Assembly: GCA_015501585.1 (NCBI GenBank)
Contig: JADNRY010000119.1
Span: 62,001 to 126,000, forward strand
Length of the DNA: 64,000 nucleotides
Source of the DNA: Rhodocollybia butyracea
Lineage: Eukaryota; Basidiomycota; Agaricomycetes; Agaricales; Omphalotaceae
Direction of reading: 5' to 3'
The notes beneath the pieces are model-generated. The model worked only from the letters and a program-made list of their open reading frames with translations, did no database searches and was not told the origin of the DNA. Made by a program: the position numbers and the translations under genes. Below, in pieces: positions 20,154-31,983 of the stretch (positions are counted from its first letter, which is position 1; each line of letters starts with the position of its first letter).

Positions 20154-21148
20154 TCAGACCCGTATTGGGATCTGTGGATGATGCGAAGGAAGAGGAAAGG
20201 AGCGTATTATGTCTCGTAGACCGGAATCGGAAGCTACGGATGATTTTGTGGGGATAAATGATTTAGGGGAGTTGTTCAGCGTCGAAGGTGTTTGTGGTGA
20301 TGATGTGCCGTCTGAAGACATTGGGCTCGAAGGCTCGAGTTCAGGACACGAAGTGCGGTTATGATTGCGAACTTGCTGATGAGAGAGCGGAGGATGACGG
20401 GAAGAAGAATGAGGGACATATACGTGTCGTCGAGGAGATGAAGGAGTGAGGATAGCGGTGATATTGGCGTGGTGAGATAGGATATCAGCTTCTGAAATGT
20501 TTAGCTCCCAGTCGAGCACATCGAGAAACTCGCGTTCAATTCGGCCGACATCTCGCTTGCCAAATACCCCTGTACACAGCGCCCAATGTACATTTTTCAG
20601 CGTACTGTCGTTAAGGTTCTAAAGAAAAGGATAAATGAGTTACGATGTGAAACGAATTGATTAATTACACACTTTGGAAGCGATGATTAAAGCGCCTAGG
20701 AAAACTCGTTCTAGTGCCCATTCTTCGAGGGCAATGTGTAGATGAGGCCGTGCGCGATCTATGTAGACAAGCGCAGAGAGAAGCACTGGCGTTGTGACTT
20801 CAGCTCGGGCAAGAACATTTGTGGCAAAAGTTGTGAATTTGGAGAGTTCAGGGCGACGAGAAGGTGTTCTGCCCCTTGGATGAAATGTTCTGCCCATAGC
20901 AAAGTCAACAGTATCTGCGACACAGTCTACAGCGTAATCTGAACGAAAAACTAAGTAAAAGATTTTTTTTTCTACGTGTAAACTAACTCACCAATTATTT
21001 GTTTCGAAAGTTTCACATTGACGAGTTGTAGAAGAGCTGGGGAGTGTATCGAGGGATCTACGAGACTTGCGTGGTGGACAGGTGAAGACCTGCTGGACAT
21101 CGAGGACGACGACGATGAAGAACTGGAAGAGCTGTCACTTGAGAACAT
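20154..21148 (-). CDS. PCL/PHO80-type cyclin (Pho85-like CDK partner)
   Basis: Three exons join in frame: 20992-21148, 20673-20938 and 20154-20618, giving 295 aa. Each intron has GT and AG ends and about 53 nt. The N-terminus is a poly-serine run. Residues ~80-190 form a cyclin box: FATNVLARAEVTTPVLLSAL, then YIDRARPHL, then ERVFLGALIIASK joined across intron 2 to NLNDSTLKNVHWALCTGVFG, then GRIEREFLDVLDWELNI. These are hallmarks of G1/PCL1-like cyclins that activate a Pho85/CDK5-type kinase. The C-terminus is Ser/Pro-rich with many SP/TP sites (SSPMSSDGTSSPQTPS), consistent with CDK phosphorylation and turnover. It is the only recognised gene between 15.5 and 27 kb. Confidence 0.92.
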
Positions 21149-24100
21149 TTGGTGGCAGGGAATAACGGATTAAGGATCCTGTCGGGAGTTGTTTTATACT
21201 TGCCATGACTCAGGAAAGCAAGATGCGGATGCGTAGCGCTCGGCAGATCTCTGATTTCAGATTCTGACGATTGTTCCCAAAGGGGTTAGTTCACCGCGAA
21301 CCACGAACTGGTTCGGCTGTCCGGCTTGTTTAATGTGTTCAATTGCCGAAAGGCCAAGCAAGTTCATATTACAGGTCATTCTTCAACGAATACTCAATAC
21401 TTGCATTTCTAGATTATAGATTATTTAGCCGCAACTTATTGAACAGTCATCCATGATTTTTGCTGACTATACACCAAGTATTGCGGTAATTTACTGGTTG
21501 CGAATCCTTCGGCCCCATGACAGCTTTCAGCCAAAGCTCCCGCTTTGGCACAAACACACCTACCGGAGGAGTCCCTTTCAGGAAAAACCGGCTCGTAGCA
21601 AGACTACAACCAAAATGGACGCCACGTATGTACTGACAATCCTCAACTCAGGCCACATATCGTATGACACGCATGATACTCATAAGGTGAGGTTCTGTCT
21701 CAACCTCCTTGCTTCCACGGAAGCACTTCGTGTGTACTCGTGGCCTCGTCTATTCGTCTGACTCCAGCGACAGGATCAGAACCTGTGGGCTTCTACAGCT
21801 ATGCCATCCCACACCTCTTTGAGGCCAAACGGGATGCCTCAAGGACCCAAGTCGCAGTAAGATGACATATCATGTGTTACTTTCGGCCCTCAGTTCTTCC
21901 CAGAATTAATTAACTGCGTATTTACCTCGAGTTAGCTTTCACCGCCCAGAAGTATCAACCGACGGCTGCCTGTACTTGCTTTGACGGGGGTACCTACTGG
22001 CATGGTTACTAGTACGCTCCGCGTTTCGTTTCGCAGATCGTTCATCGAACAATAAGCACGAACAATGGAACAGATCACAATGGCGCGTTTTCTATGTATG
22101 TATGTTCCTCATTAGGATGGCGTCAGTCCATATCCGACAAAGCTTGCTTGCTTGTACAGGATCTACGTTTCCGCAAATGAAATTTACCTTTCAATTCAAA
22201 CCCACTCATAATACGCGACCTTTGAGCTGGAACGGCAGTACGACGATAGAGCTGCCAGGATGACGTGTATGCCACGTCTGATTAACTCGCAAAGCGACAA
22301 CTACGAGATAGGTAAATTCATCTGAGTAATGAATGCCGTCTAATGTAACTAGATCGCCAGCCAACAATCGAGGAATCGACGAGTACGAAAAACGTTAACA
22401 GTGGTGTAATGGTAGTAATAGCGCCGGCTATCACAGTGGAACTCTCCCCGGAGCCTTAGCAATTAACACATACTGAATAAAAATTCGCCTCCGTCCTCGT
22501 CTCCCAATTCCAAGTATTCATTCCAAGATTATGTTTTCCTTTCCTATGTCTTAACGTTCCTTCAAAGAAAACCCTTCTCCTCTTTTGACGCTCCTCGGAC
22601 CTCGCAAAAACAAATTCTTCGGCACCTTAAAACGTTCAAAAGCTTCGCGCTCCCAGCCCCCCAACAGGCAATTAGCAAGCGAACGCGAATTCTACGCATA
22701 AAGGAATGATTGAGGTTTCTCATCGTAGTGTTCCGAAAGAGAAATCTAATCAACTGCCAGTGTTCTTTCTGTTGCGTGGCGTACATACGAACACTCACTG
22801 AGTGCAGACCCCTTGAATTGAACAGATTGGGCTTCAGCATTCGGGCTACGAGCCTTTCGGAAGGGGCACATCGGTGACACTGAACGCCGTGCCCCCACTG
22901 GCATGGACGAGGTCAGCGCTGCAAGGCGCCTAGATGCCCATCTCGCTGCGCCCTGGCGATTCCTTGCTCGTGTTCTCCACAGCTCATCTGGGACTCGTGT
23001 CCAAGTATATGTTGCACACGCTTGCGAGTTCATCTCTCGTTACTTTTTTCATTGGGGACATGTAAGGACGTGTAACATATCTATTCTGATCCTGAAAGTT
23101 CATGTCAGTCAGTTCAGTCAGTTCTTTGGGTCTATATATTTATCACTGAATGATATAAGTTCGATCAAATAGCTGCGCCAAGCACCGTCGTGGTCGTGGA
23201 TGAGTATGTACGGCGTCTATGAGCGACTAACCCCGCAGCCACGCAAACCTTATGCTCATTCGAGCCCCCTGAGGCGCCTGAATAGCTTTCATCTCTATTG
23301 GAGCTGCGGCCCCAGTTCACCTCGAGATCTTCCAATTTCCACGCAGCTTCAAGACCGTTATCATCTCTACATGGCCAGTATCATTCCTGTATCAAATTAC
23401 GCATTACACCAGTACACGTTCCTCTATCCACAAATACAGCTTCCACCAAGCTTCCACTGGTGTTCTACAGGTTTTCCTGTGTAATTCAGCTCGTTTCTCG
23501 CTTCCTATTTCATTCTTATCCATTCCTATCATTAGTTAAGAGAGAAGCCAAACCCGCGTGTGAGAACGAACAAATTGAAAAATTTACCCATGTCCTATGT
23601 AGACTAGTGGAAGCGTACTAAAAAAGCTGTAGACCATGGTAACTTGTTTAGAAGCCCTAGAATTTCGAACAGAAGACTCCTCTTCCACTTGGCCTGGTTG
23701 ATGTCGATGAGGCGATACCGCCTGATACCGTATGTGAACTAATAATAAAGCCCGCCGCGCCTGGGCGCTTAAGCCGCCAACAACTTCCTTTTTGGGGCGA
23801 TGACAGCTTCTGACTTGACTCTATGACTGACTCATTTGATTGGCGAAAGTCTTTTACGACAGCTTGTAGAACTCTCGAGTCACTTCGAACTCTTCTGATT
23901 TTGACTCTTCCTTCTCAGTTACATTCATAAACATTCTTATAAACATTCTGTGGGTCCTGCCGATACCTCTTGACTTCGTTCTTGACTTCGCTTGTCAACC
24001 TATTGTCCTCTCGATTCGGAATCAAGCCTCCCATTGTCCTTTTCCCTGTTCAGTTCGGTAACTGAGGACCTACAACATAGCCTTAAGGCCTCAAGTTCAT

Positions 24101-27075
24101 AGCAACTTTTCCGATGTCTCCGCTAGAGATTCGCACACGACAAGGACAAGGACAACACAGTTACACGCGACACGACATCGGTGAAGCTCTTATTGTTCCC
24201 TTATTGTTCCATTTCGACAGCGCAGACGTCGGCCGGCCCCTCTTCTGTCCCGAAGCCTAGGATCCACATAATTGGGCATTTTCGAACAGCGCGTACTTGC
24301 TCCTACCGATTGATACGCGCGCTGTCACAGAGATATGTATGTGGATAACATGACCGACGTCTTAAATTGATGCATTTACTCAGTCAGTCACGGTTATGCA
24401 CCCTTAATACTCATGCACCCGTGGGTTCGTCGCTCGAAATCATCGGGTGCTTACTGAGATTCTGAGAAGGATTGTGGATTAATCAATTATTTGGCACGCT
24501 CTGACTGCTCGTGGTATTGATGCTTACTGACCAGCTTCGATTAGAAGAGGTTCCATTTTCTAATGAGCAGGTTTGCAGGATGCAATCTGTCACTGGAAGA
24601 GGTGTGTCTGTATAAGATACTTTCCACTTTATAACTCGAATTTACGCCACTACTTAGGCGTTGTATTATCTTCCATGATCGACGTCCTACCCTTTATGAG
24701 TGATTGATATTTAATGCTTTGCGATTCTGATGAAATTTGTGGCGACCGCTGTTGGACCGGCTCACATTCGGATTTTCCAGCACGCTTCAATCGTGACCAG
24801 AGTGGCTCGTCCTTGGGGAGGCAGCTTGCTGCCTCGGCCTTTATAGCATCATGCATCAACCATTCGTTTATCATCTTGGCTATGGGAACAGTTCTTACCG
24901 CACTCCATCTCAAGTCTATACAGGTCGTCTAATAACGACTACATACTGTATTTGTGGCGAATCTTTCCCTCGTGCGAGGAACATAATGAATCAATCCCTG
25001 GAGTTCTGGAGGTCTGTTAATCGACGCTTTGATCAAGTTTTCAACTCTAATCTTGAGGCAGGTTCCCTCGACGAGTACAATTAGGCCATCCCCTAAATCT
25101 CAAACAGTTCTCGTGCAGCTCTAGCACATGGCTGCACGTTGGCCCCTAGGACTCAAATCAACAATATCAGATTATCAACGGAGTATACCTGCACCGGAAA
25201 CTGGAGGTTGATGTTGTATTTGATGATAGAGCAGTTGGGATCTAATTTCCGAAGCCCCCCAGCGTGTAAATCTGCAGCGTACCTGACTTGCTGTTGAAAC
25301 GCTCCCTAGGTCAATAAATGTTCCCTCAGCGACGATGACTGTCTCGAACAATAACCGCCCAAAACCAGTCCAATGCTGTGATACAGGTTTGTATGTTTCC
25401 AGTCCCCGGGCGCCTTTTCTCCGGGTTAATTATGATACGGATTATAGCCTTCGTCCTCCCTTGTCTTCTGTAAATCATGATATCTGTGTCTGCTCAAGTC
25501 TCGAATTCGCTCCTCTTGTATAAGACGATCCAGCTCAGCGGCGTCCGCCATTTGTCCACTTTTTCTGAATGAGTGGCTGTCCACCGAAAAGACCATCTTG
25601 ACTCTCGTGGGTGGCAAGTTGTGCTGCTGAAGGTTCCTATCACGCGCTGCCACACGGTATCTAATCGTAGTCCGACATCAAGTCCATCGCTTGATCTCCC
25701 TCCTTCGCTGCCAGTCTCTATGGAAAAGACCCCCCACACCTGACCGCCTGAGGCTTCTAATGCGCCCTTGACGGGGAGATGCGTTAGGAACCTATTGGGC
25801 TTCAGTACTTTAGTTACCGACTTCGGCACAGTCGGTCCTCGCATCAGTTCCGCGTCCCCACGTTTCGAACGCTAATGAGCGGAGTATTGGCGGAGCATAA
25901 AATCGAGGCAGGCCTTTCCCTGCCTTTCCTCTGCTTTCCTACACCTTCGTAATGGTTATCCGGCCCCGTCTTTTAACTACTTACTCCAAACTTACTCGAC
26001 TCAACTTCGGCCGTTGCATATGTCAGCTTGTTTACATAAGAGTCCACTGACACTGATCTCATTGAAAGCGCTTTCAATGATCCTACTAAAAGGTAGCCAA
26101 AATCCAAAAAAAAATAATTGAATTCCTGTTTGGTATTCGCCTCTGTGTAGCGTATGTGGGCGATCCCTTCAGCACTTCGTAATCATATACCCTTGGGAAC
26201 TTCGTCATCCGTGCGTTTTGAGCGTGGAGCAACAGTGGGCTTAACCACGATTGAATATCGAATACCCGAAGGTGTCCGCTCAAAACTCATTTCTAGTAAC
26301 CTTGCTGAAGAGAGGTCCCTTTACCACCAACATCCCGATTTCGCTATATGTTTTGGCTCGCCAGGAGCTCATGCTCCTCGACAGATCTATCGTTCTCAAA
26401 CCAGCATCATGCCAGCGATGAACGTTGAGCGCTGTCGTCAATGCACACGCGGTAGAAACCGGAGTTTTGCTGAGTCCTGCATAGGAGAATATGCGTTGCG
26501 AAACACCGATATCTACGTACTTGACAATTCAAAATGTCTTGTAATATGTATGTTACCTGACAGGCAAATTGCTGCTGAATTAAATAATCAATTTTATTTG
26601 AGCGCGGTGGAAGTTTATCACCGTTGAGAGAATCCCGAAAAGCTATACTGCTGCCAATTATTGAAGTATGTATTATATATTACAGCTGTCGCTCAGGTCT
26701 GGAGAAAGCCAGAGCCGGTCAGTAAAAAGTCGTTGGAGCCGGACGTCTTGAAATGAACGCGACACATGCAAGGGTCAGAGCTGAGCTAGCTCGCGGAATT
26801 CAAGTTGGAGGTGCACTATTCATCAACCTAACTGGCGACGTCTAGCATATCTTATTTGGTAGAATAGTCAAGATTTCAGGACTCGAAAAAAAACTTAAAT
26901 ATACATATCGTTGAACTTGTTGGAGTGAGCGCCTACTTTCTATATCGAGATAACTCAGACGCCCAGGTCCCTGGATCGTCCAACTTGGGCTGTGGTGTCT
27001 GAACAGCAAATTGTCGAATATAGATAGGTCCAAGCATAGTAATAGCGCAGTCATTAATACACAGCGATCCGATAC
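21149..27075. other. 5.9 kb without a recognised gene
   Basis: No conserved family was recognised on either strand. The longest frames (plus 26154-26627, 157 codons; minus 25494-25844) have no motif I can name and no convincing intron-joined extension. The stretch holds short tandem duplications (GTCAGTCAGTTCAGTCAGTT near 23104, TTATTGTTCCC near 24191). It also holds the upstream region of the cyclin gene. Confidence 0.45.
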
Positions 27076-28884
27076 CTACGCATTTTTCACAAGATTTGCA
27101 TTATCAGTCAAGATCTTGTTTAACCCGTCCCTCTTTTCGCACTCTTCATACTGGAAGCTTCTAGCCATCTCGTCCAGCTGCTTCTCATCCATTCCAACGA
27201 AATGCGCCGCCCACTCCTTCACTAAAAACTCAGAAACCAGGATATTTCTCGCCAACCTGCCCACCCGACCGCTCAGCGTCCACACCGGCGCGGGATAGAG
27301 GTCACGGAATTTCTCAGGAATTTCTTCGAGGACATGATCCACAAGAGGCTTGTATACATGGTCAACAGCAGAGGTATCAGCTCCCCAAGCATCGACGGCG
27401 AGCCGGTGCTTTTTAGCCAAAAAGTCGGCAAGTTTTGTCATGTAGGCAGATTTTGTCGAAACGTAGACCATGCCTTGGAATCCAATATCTTTGTAGAGCC
27501 TGTTTCGCTTTCGTTAATAACAGGTTTGCATTGACCAAGATTGGAAAACCCACCATATAGACCAGCTTAGACGATCCTAAACCCATATTTTTAGGACGAC
27601 CAGAAAAAATCAAACGATGTGTACGAACCTTGTTGTAGATGGCTAGTTGGTCCTTCAGCACATGGTATCTAACTTTGTTAATTCCCTCGGTAGCTTCGCC
27701 CTCATATTGCTTCCTCGCGTATACTGGGCCCCACTCGCCATTCCAGACACACAGCCCTCTTTGATCCATCCACTCCCTCTTTTTCTCGTAACTTCGCCTA
27801 AGCCTATGTTGCTGCAACTCTGTACCAGTGTACTCTTCTGGAGCAGCAGGGAATCCGAATACGCTGTAGTCGTGGATTGAATAGGCAGTATTCTCCCATT
27901 TCTTGTGAGAGTCGCCAAAGTGCGAAAAGTCGGAAGCGAAAGTGTTACCGTCGAAGAAAATGGCATGCTCGGAGTCGACTGCGCGAATAGCGGTGTAGAC
28001 TCGGTCATAGAACTCGATCACACGGGTGTGGAATGGATCGGTAGGTCTGATAGAATATAATGTCAACGCGGCTGAGCGTAAGGTTTGTCTAGAAGCTTAC
28101 TCGTTCAACGGGTTATAACCAGCAATCCATTTGTTTCCTTTATAATGAGCGGCGAGCTTCTCCCAAAGCCAGATCGTACGGTCTTGGAAATCCTTGTGGT
28201 GCCAAACTACCAAGAGAAAAACACTGGTCAGACGAGTATATTCAGGTAAAACGGAAAAGATACCGACAGTTCGCGATATGTCCTCCATGGTCACTGTGCC
28301 AGTCAGTGTTCTGACCCCCGGGTGCAGTGTGCAGATCGAGAATAGTGTAAATGTTGTGCTGAGCACACAGTTCAATCACCCGGTCTAGATGTTTGAAACC
28401 CGATTCCTTGAGCACCCGAGGGTTCATATCGTCTTCCGATACGAAAGGCATCAGACAAACGTCCGTGATACGGGCATGGAGAATTACCTTCAAAGTGGTG
28501 GTAATTGAAAGGGAGACGGATACAGTTCAACCCAAGGCTACTGAAGAATTTCGCGTCCGGCTCTTGGAAGAAGTATTCCAGGAACTATGTAAGACTTCAG
28601 CACCAGCTTGGTGAAGAGCATAACCGATGTAAGTACCTTGTCAAAGAAGAATTCCGATTTCTCTGTTCCTATTGCCTCGGCTAATGCAGCGCGGATTTGG
28701 TATTCACATCCAGGATATCCTGAGATAAAATTCTCCATGCTACGAGGAGGAGTGATATGAGATGAAGAATAAGACCGAATGCAAGCACTTACTTCATCCA
28801 TCCGCCAAGCCCCGCTCCGCGAAGAACTACTTCTTCGCCTTTCTCATTCACGATCTTCGTACCAGAAACTTTGAGGAGAGACAT
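27076..28884 (-). CDS. Exo-beta-1,3-glucanase, glycoside hydrolase family 5
   Basis: Eight exons join in frame to 475 aa: 28793-28884, 28637-28739, 28488-28584, 28268-28432, 28101-28206, 27629-28046, 27554-27576 and 27076-27499. It hydrolyses beta-1,3-glucan from non-reducing ends, a cell-wall remodelling activity. Visible motifs: MENFISGYPG near the N-terminus; LNCIRLPFNYHHFE; ILDLHTAPGGQN; YNPLNEP with the acid/base Glu across the exon 5-6 junction; and WNGEWGP with the nucleophile Glu. No signal peptide is seen (MSLLKVSGTKIVNEKGEEVV), so it is either intracellular or exported unconventionally. Exon 7 is only 23 nt and encodes the conserved SWSIW strand. Intron 4 has an unusual GTCGGT donor, but the frame requires it. 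Confidence 0.93.
27554..27576 (-). other. 23-nt microexon of the GH5 gene
   Basis: It encodes DRLSWSIW together with the first base of exon 8, the conserved strand before LYKDIGFQGM. It is flanked by a 52-nt and a 54-nt intron with GT-AG ends. Skipping it would shift the frame. Gene predictors are likely to miss it. Confidence 0.85.
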
Positions 28885-28926
28885 GGGGGCAATTACTAAT
28901 AATGAAACCCACACAAGGCCCTACTC

Positions 28927-28932
28927 TTTATA
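28927..28932 (-). promoter_or_regulatory. TATA-like box of the GH5 gene
   Basis: The minus strand reads ATATAAAG about 43 bp before the start codon at 28884. The rest of the 395-bp gap up to the MAK10 stop (28885-29279) has no other feature that I recognise. Confidence 0.4.
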
Positions 28933-29279
28933 TGGCCGTGGTAGAAAATATCTTGCTGGGATCGGAACGGGCCGACGAAAGGAGCAGCTGGACATTTGGC
29001 CGAGGTTACACCGCTCGACACAGTCTAATTTATAGCGCAAGATCGCACGCTCCACCAAGCTTTCTGTGTATATGAAGATGTCAACTAAGATATTAACTAG
29101 TACCACTTTTATCGGTAGCTTTATCGCGCAATGAAGGGAACCAAGGCGTTTCAGGCATATTTTGGAAGCTCCGGGACCAATCGAGGTCTGACAGGCCAAG
29201 ATGCGAGGTATCTCCTGCAGAGGCGCGAAGCCGTTGGCTTGTCCCCAACATCAATCTCAAAAGCTAATTATCCTTGCGA

Positions 29280-31983
29280 TTAGGCAAAACAAAACTCCGA
29301 AACGAGGGAATGACGAATGTTCACCTTTAATCGATCCTCACCCCAACTACCCCATAAAACACCCGTCTTCTTCGATGCTATGAGGTCGTGTAGCAAGCTC
29401 TCGGAGCGTTCAAAATATTTTGAAGGGGAGCGTAAACTTGATTGCTGTGACACGTTGCGGATAAAAGTTAGCGAACAAAAAAGCGCCCAAGCAAGCTTGC
29501 AACGTACAGAATTGTCATCGTTCCCGTCCTGAACTTCCTGAACCGTCTTCAAATATCGAACAAAGTCCGGCTCCATCACAACAGGCTCGAACATGAGTAT
29601 ATCGTCCGTCACATTGAACGCCCATTTGTATCGTCGACGGAGGTTAGCTCGAAGTTGCTCCCATTGGGTGAATATTGAATTTCGAGGTAGATTACGAATT
29701 AAAAGCTAGGAAGAGAAGGGAGAATTAAATAAAATAACGTTGTGGGCAATCGTGATGAAACTTACGACAAACATCGCCAGCGACATGGATTGTAGCGCTC
29801 CGAGGAAATCACGTTGGTATAGCATCTCTTTACGACCGGGTGAATCTGCAAAGAGGGTTCAAAGCAAACACAAGCACCGGATATTGGAAACTCACCTGGG
29901 ATAACGAGACCCTCGGTATCACTTAGCAGCACATCCAAATATCCCAAATGGACATCGATGACTTGCGAAGCAAACCAATAAGCGAACGGGCGTTCCATGG
30001 GGTGATATAACTCGAGCTGAAATCCTGACAGGATGACCTCCCGTATGGAGGTAAGGCGCCATAGAACGATTGCTTTAGGAAACTGGTTCAGGATACGGAA
30101 CGTTAAAGGGTCCATGTCCTAGAAACAGAAAGGAACACATGTATTGGTAGTACATCCACGATCGGTTGTCTAATAACACTCACGGAGGTATCTAAACCTT
30201 CGATGAGAACACATATCTGTTCATACACCATATGCCACTCCATTATCGAGTTGCCGAGAGAGCGTCTCCGCCGAGAGGGGTTATTCCATTGGTTTTGGAT
30301 ATGGGGTATCAAAACCTACAGCACATCATACGTGAGGGGCGTGATATTAGAAAACACGTAAATGAACCCACACGAATCATTGCTCTTTCGAGTTCTAGAA
30401 GCGACGGTGATCCCGGACCACCCCAATGTCGCGCGAAAACTGCATAAGAAGCCCCAATCGTCTCTTTGAACAGACAGTCAGCCACCCATCCTGGAGGTTT
30501 ACTATGTAAAACCTGAATCCCGTCGTAGAAGAGGGTCTATAGCGATATTAGTTAACGCATCAAGGTAAAAGCATCGAAGCCACCTGTGTTAATGACCGAA
30601 TGTAAGCAGGCCGTGCAGCTAGTCCATTGAACCAAGATTGTTGGCATCCGACCAACTACATCGCTATTAGACCGGTTGCAGACGACAAAAGGAGATGAGA
30701 CTTACATCCCATGCGGTGATATCGTACGTCCTAGATAGTTTTGCAAACTCCTCCCATCCGTCAAAGATTTTTTCATAGGAATCGTACACCTGTGAGGAAG
30801 AAGGAACGTCGATGACCCTCACAGGTAAAAAGGTATTAAGCTTCCTCGCGATATATGGATCAAACGCCGCATATGCAGGAGAGGAAGGCAGGGGCTTTAA
30901 TTCGGAAAGTGAATCGGCGCGAATGATAGAGAGTAGTCGTCTCGCGATTTGAATATTTGTCGTAAATTCTTCACAACCGGTTGTTGGAAGGGATTTGGTA
31001 GAGTTCATGAGCAACAGAATGACCCGGCGGAATTTGAGCCTGGTTTTGAGAGCTTCGTTCCATAGCGGTGATACTGTAAAGAACAAAGTTCCCTCCAAGT
31101 CAGTTTTAAATGAACGGCGTTTGCGCCTAAAACAGAATTAGACGGACGAGCCTTTGGTTGTTGTGGATAGCCAAGAAAGAGCGGAATCAAGGCGCGTTAC
31201 CGCAGCGTTGACAGGCCAGCCTTCTAACAGAGAAACCTCGCTCTTGTCGCTCTGCCAGTCTTCGTTCTGGACATTGGTCACTTGGGATTCGGTGGACATG
31301 AAGGAGCTTCAACGTACATCTTTTAGGATTCCTTTCGACAAGTCTGTCCAAGCCAAATTACAAGACTTGAGCAGGCCACAAGTCCAAGCACGCAGTACAA
31401 TGGTGATGAGTTCCAACGGTCTTGCTGGATCCAAATTGATCATTAGAAGAAACGGAAGGACATCCGGGTCTAGATCTTCGAGATAATGGACGTGTAGCAT
31501 GGTGAATATAGTATGAGCAAGAGGACTCGAGGCATGCCATTCTATCTATTGAAAAAAATTAGAACCGAATGCAATCAGAGATAAAAATATCAACTCACCT
31601 CGTAGGCCAATGATTGATCTATTATCCAGCAGATTTCTTGGGGCAACAATGGAGTTAGCGGGTCGAATTCTGGACGCGCGACAGTTTCCATTTGCATTCC
31701 TGTGTCCAGCCGAGGTTCACCTATCTTGGAAGAAAAGTAATGAATTTGTGGTACGTATTTCGAGGGATCTTTTTACCTCTATTGCGCTCATTGCGTCGTT
31801 TAATGAAAACCCGTCAATAGCGATTATTGAACCGGGATCCATCTCTGAAAAAAACTCGAGATCTTTGCCTGTTCAAATGGTATTGTGCACACCTTTTGAG
31901 GCTGAAGCAAAGATAGCTGTTACATCACGAAAGTCGCTGCCTCCAGGTTCTTTGGGTGTTGGTATTTCGTCGCCGCCAACCAT
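29280..31983 (-). CDS. MAK10: NatC N-alpha-acetyltransferase auxiliary subunit MAK10/NAA35
   Basis: It starts at ATG 31983 (MVGGDEIPTPKEPGG). The first four exons are 31893-31983, 31777-31844, 31599-31724 and 31318-31545. Joined, they read ...DFRDVTAIFASASK-EMDPGS, IIAIDGFSLNDAMSAIEIGEPRLDTGM, then LTPLLPQEICWIIDQSLAYE and LAHTIFTMLHVHYLEDLDP. These are the hallmark N-terminal motifs of Mak10/NAA35 (DAMSAxEIGEPRxDTGM). The subunit anchors the NatC acetyltransferase to the ribosome, where NatC acetylates nascent Met-Leu/Ile/Phe/Trp termini. Later exons continue through NEALKTRLKFRRVILLL (about 31060), DPLTFRILNQFP (about 30110) and a last exon ending at 29280. Internal splice sites after about 31150 were not all resolved. 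Confidence 0.88.

Noticed and set aside
26154..26627. 157-codon plus-strand open frame
   Set aside because: No recognisable motif or intron-joined extension, so it is not called a gene.
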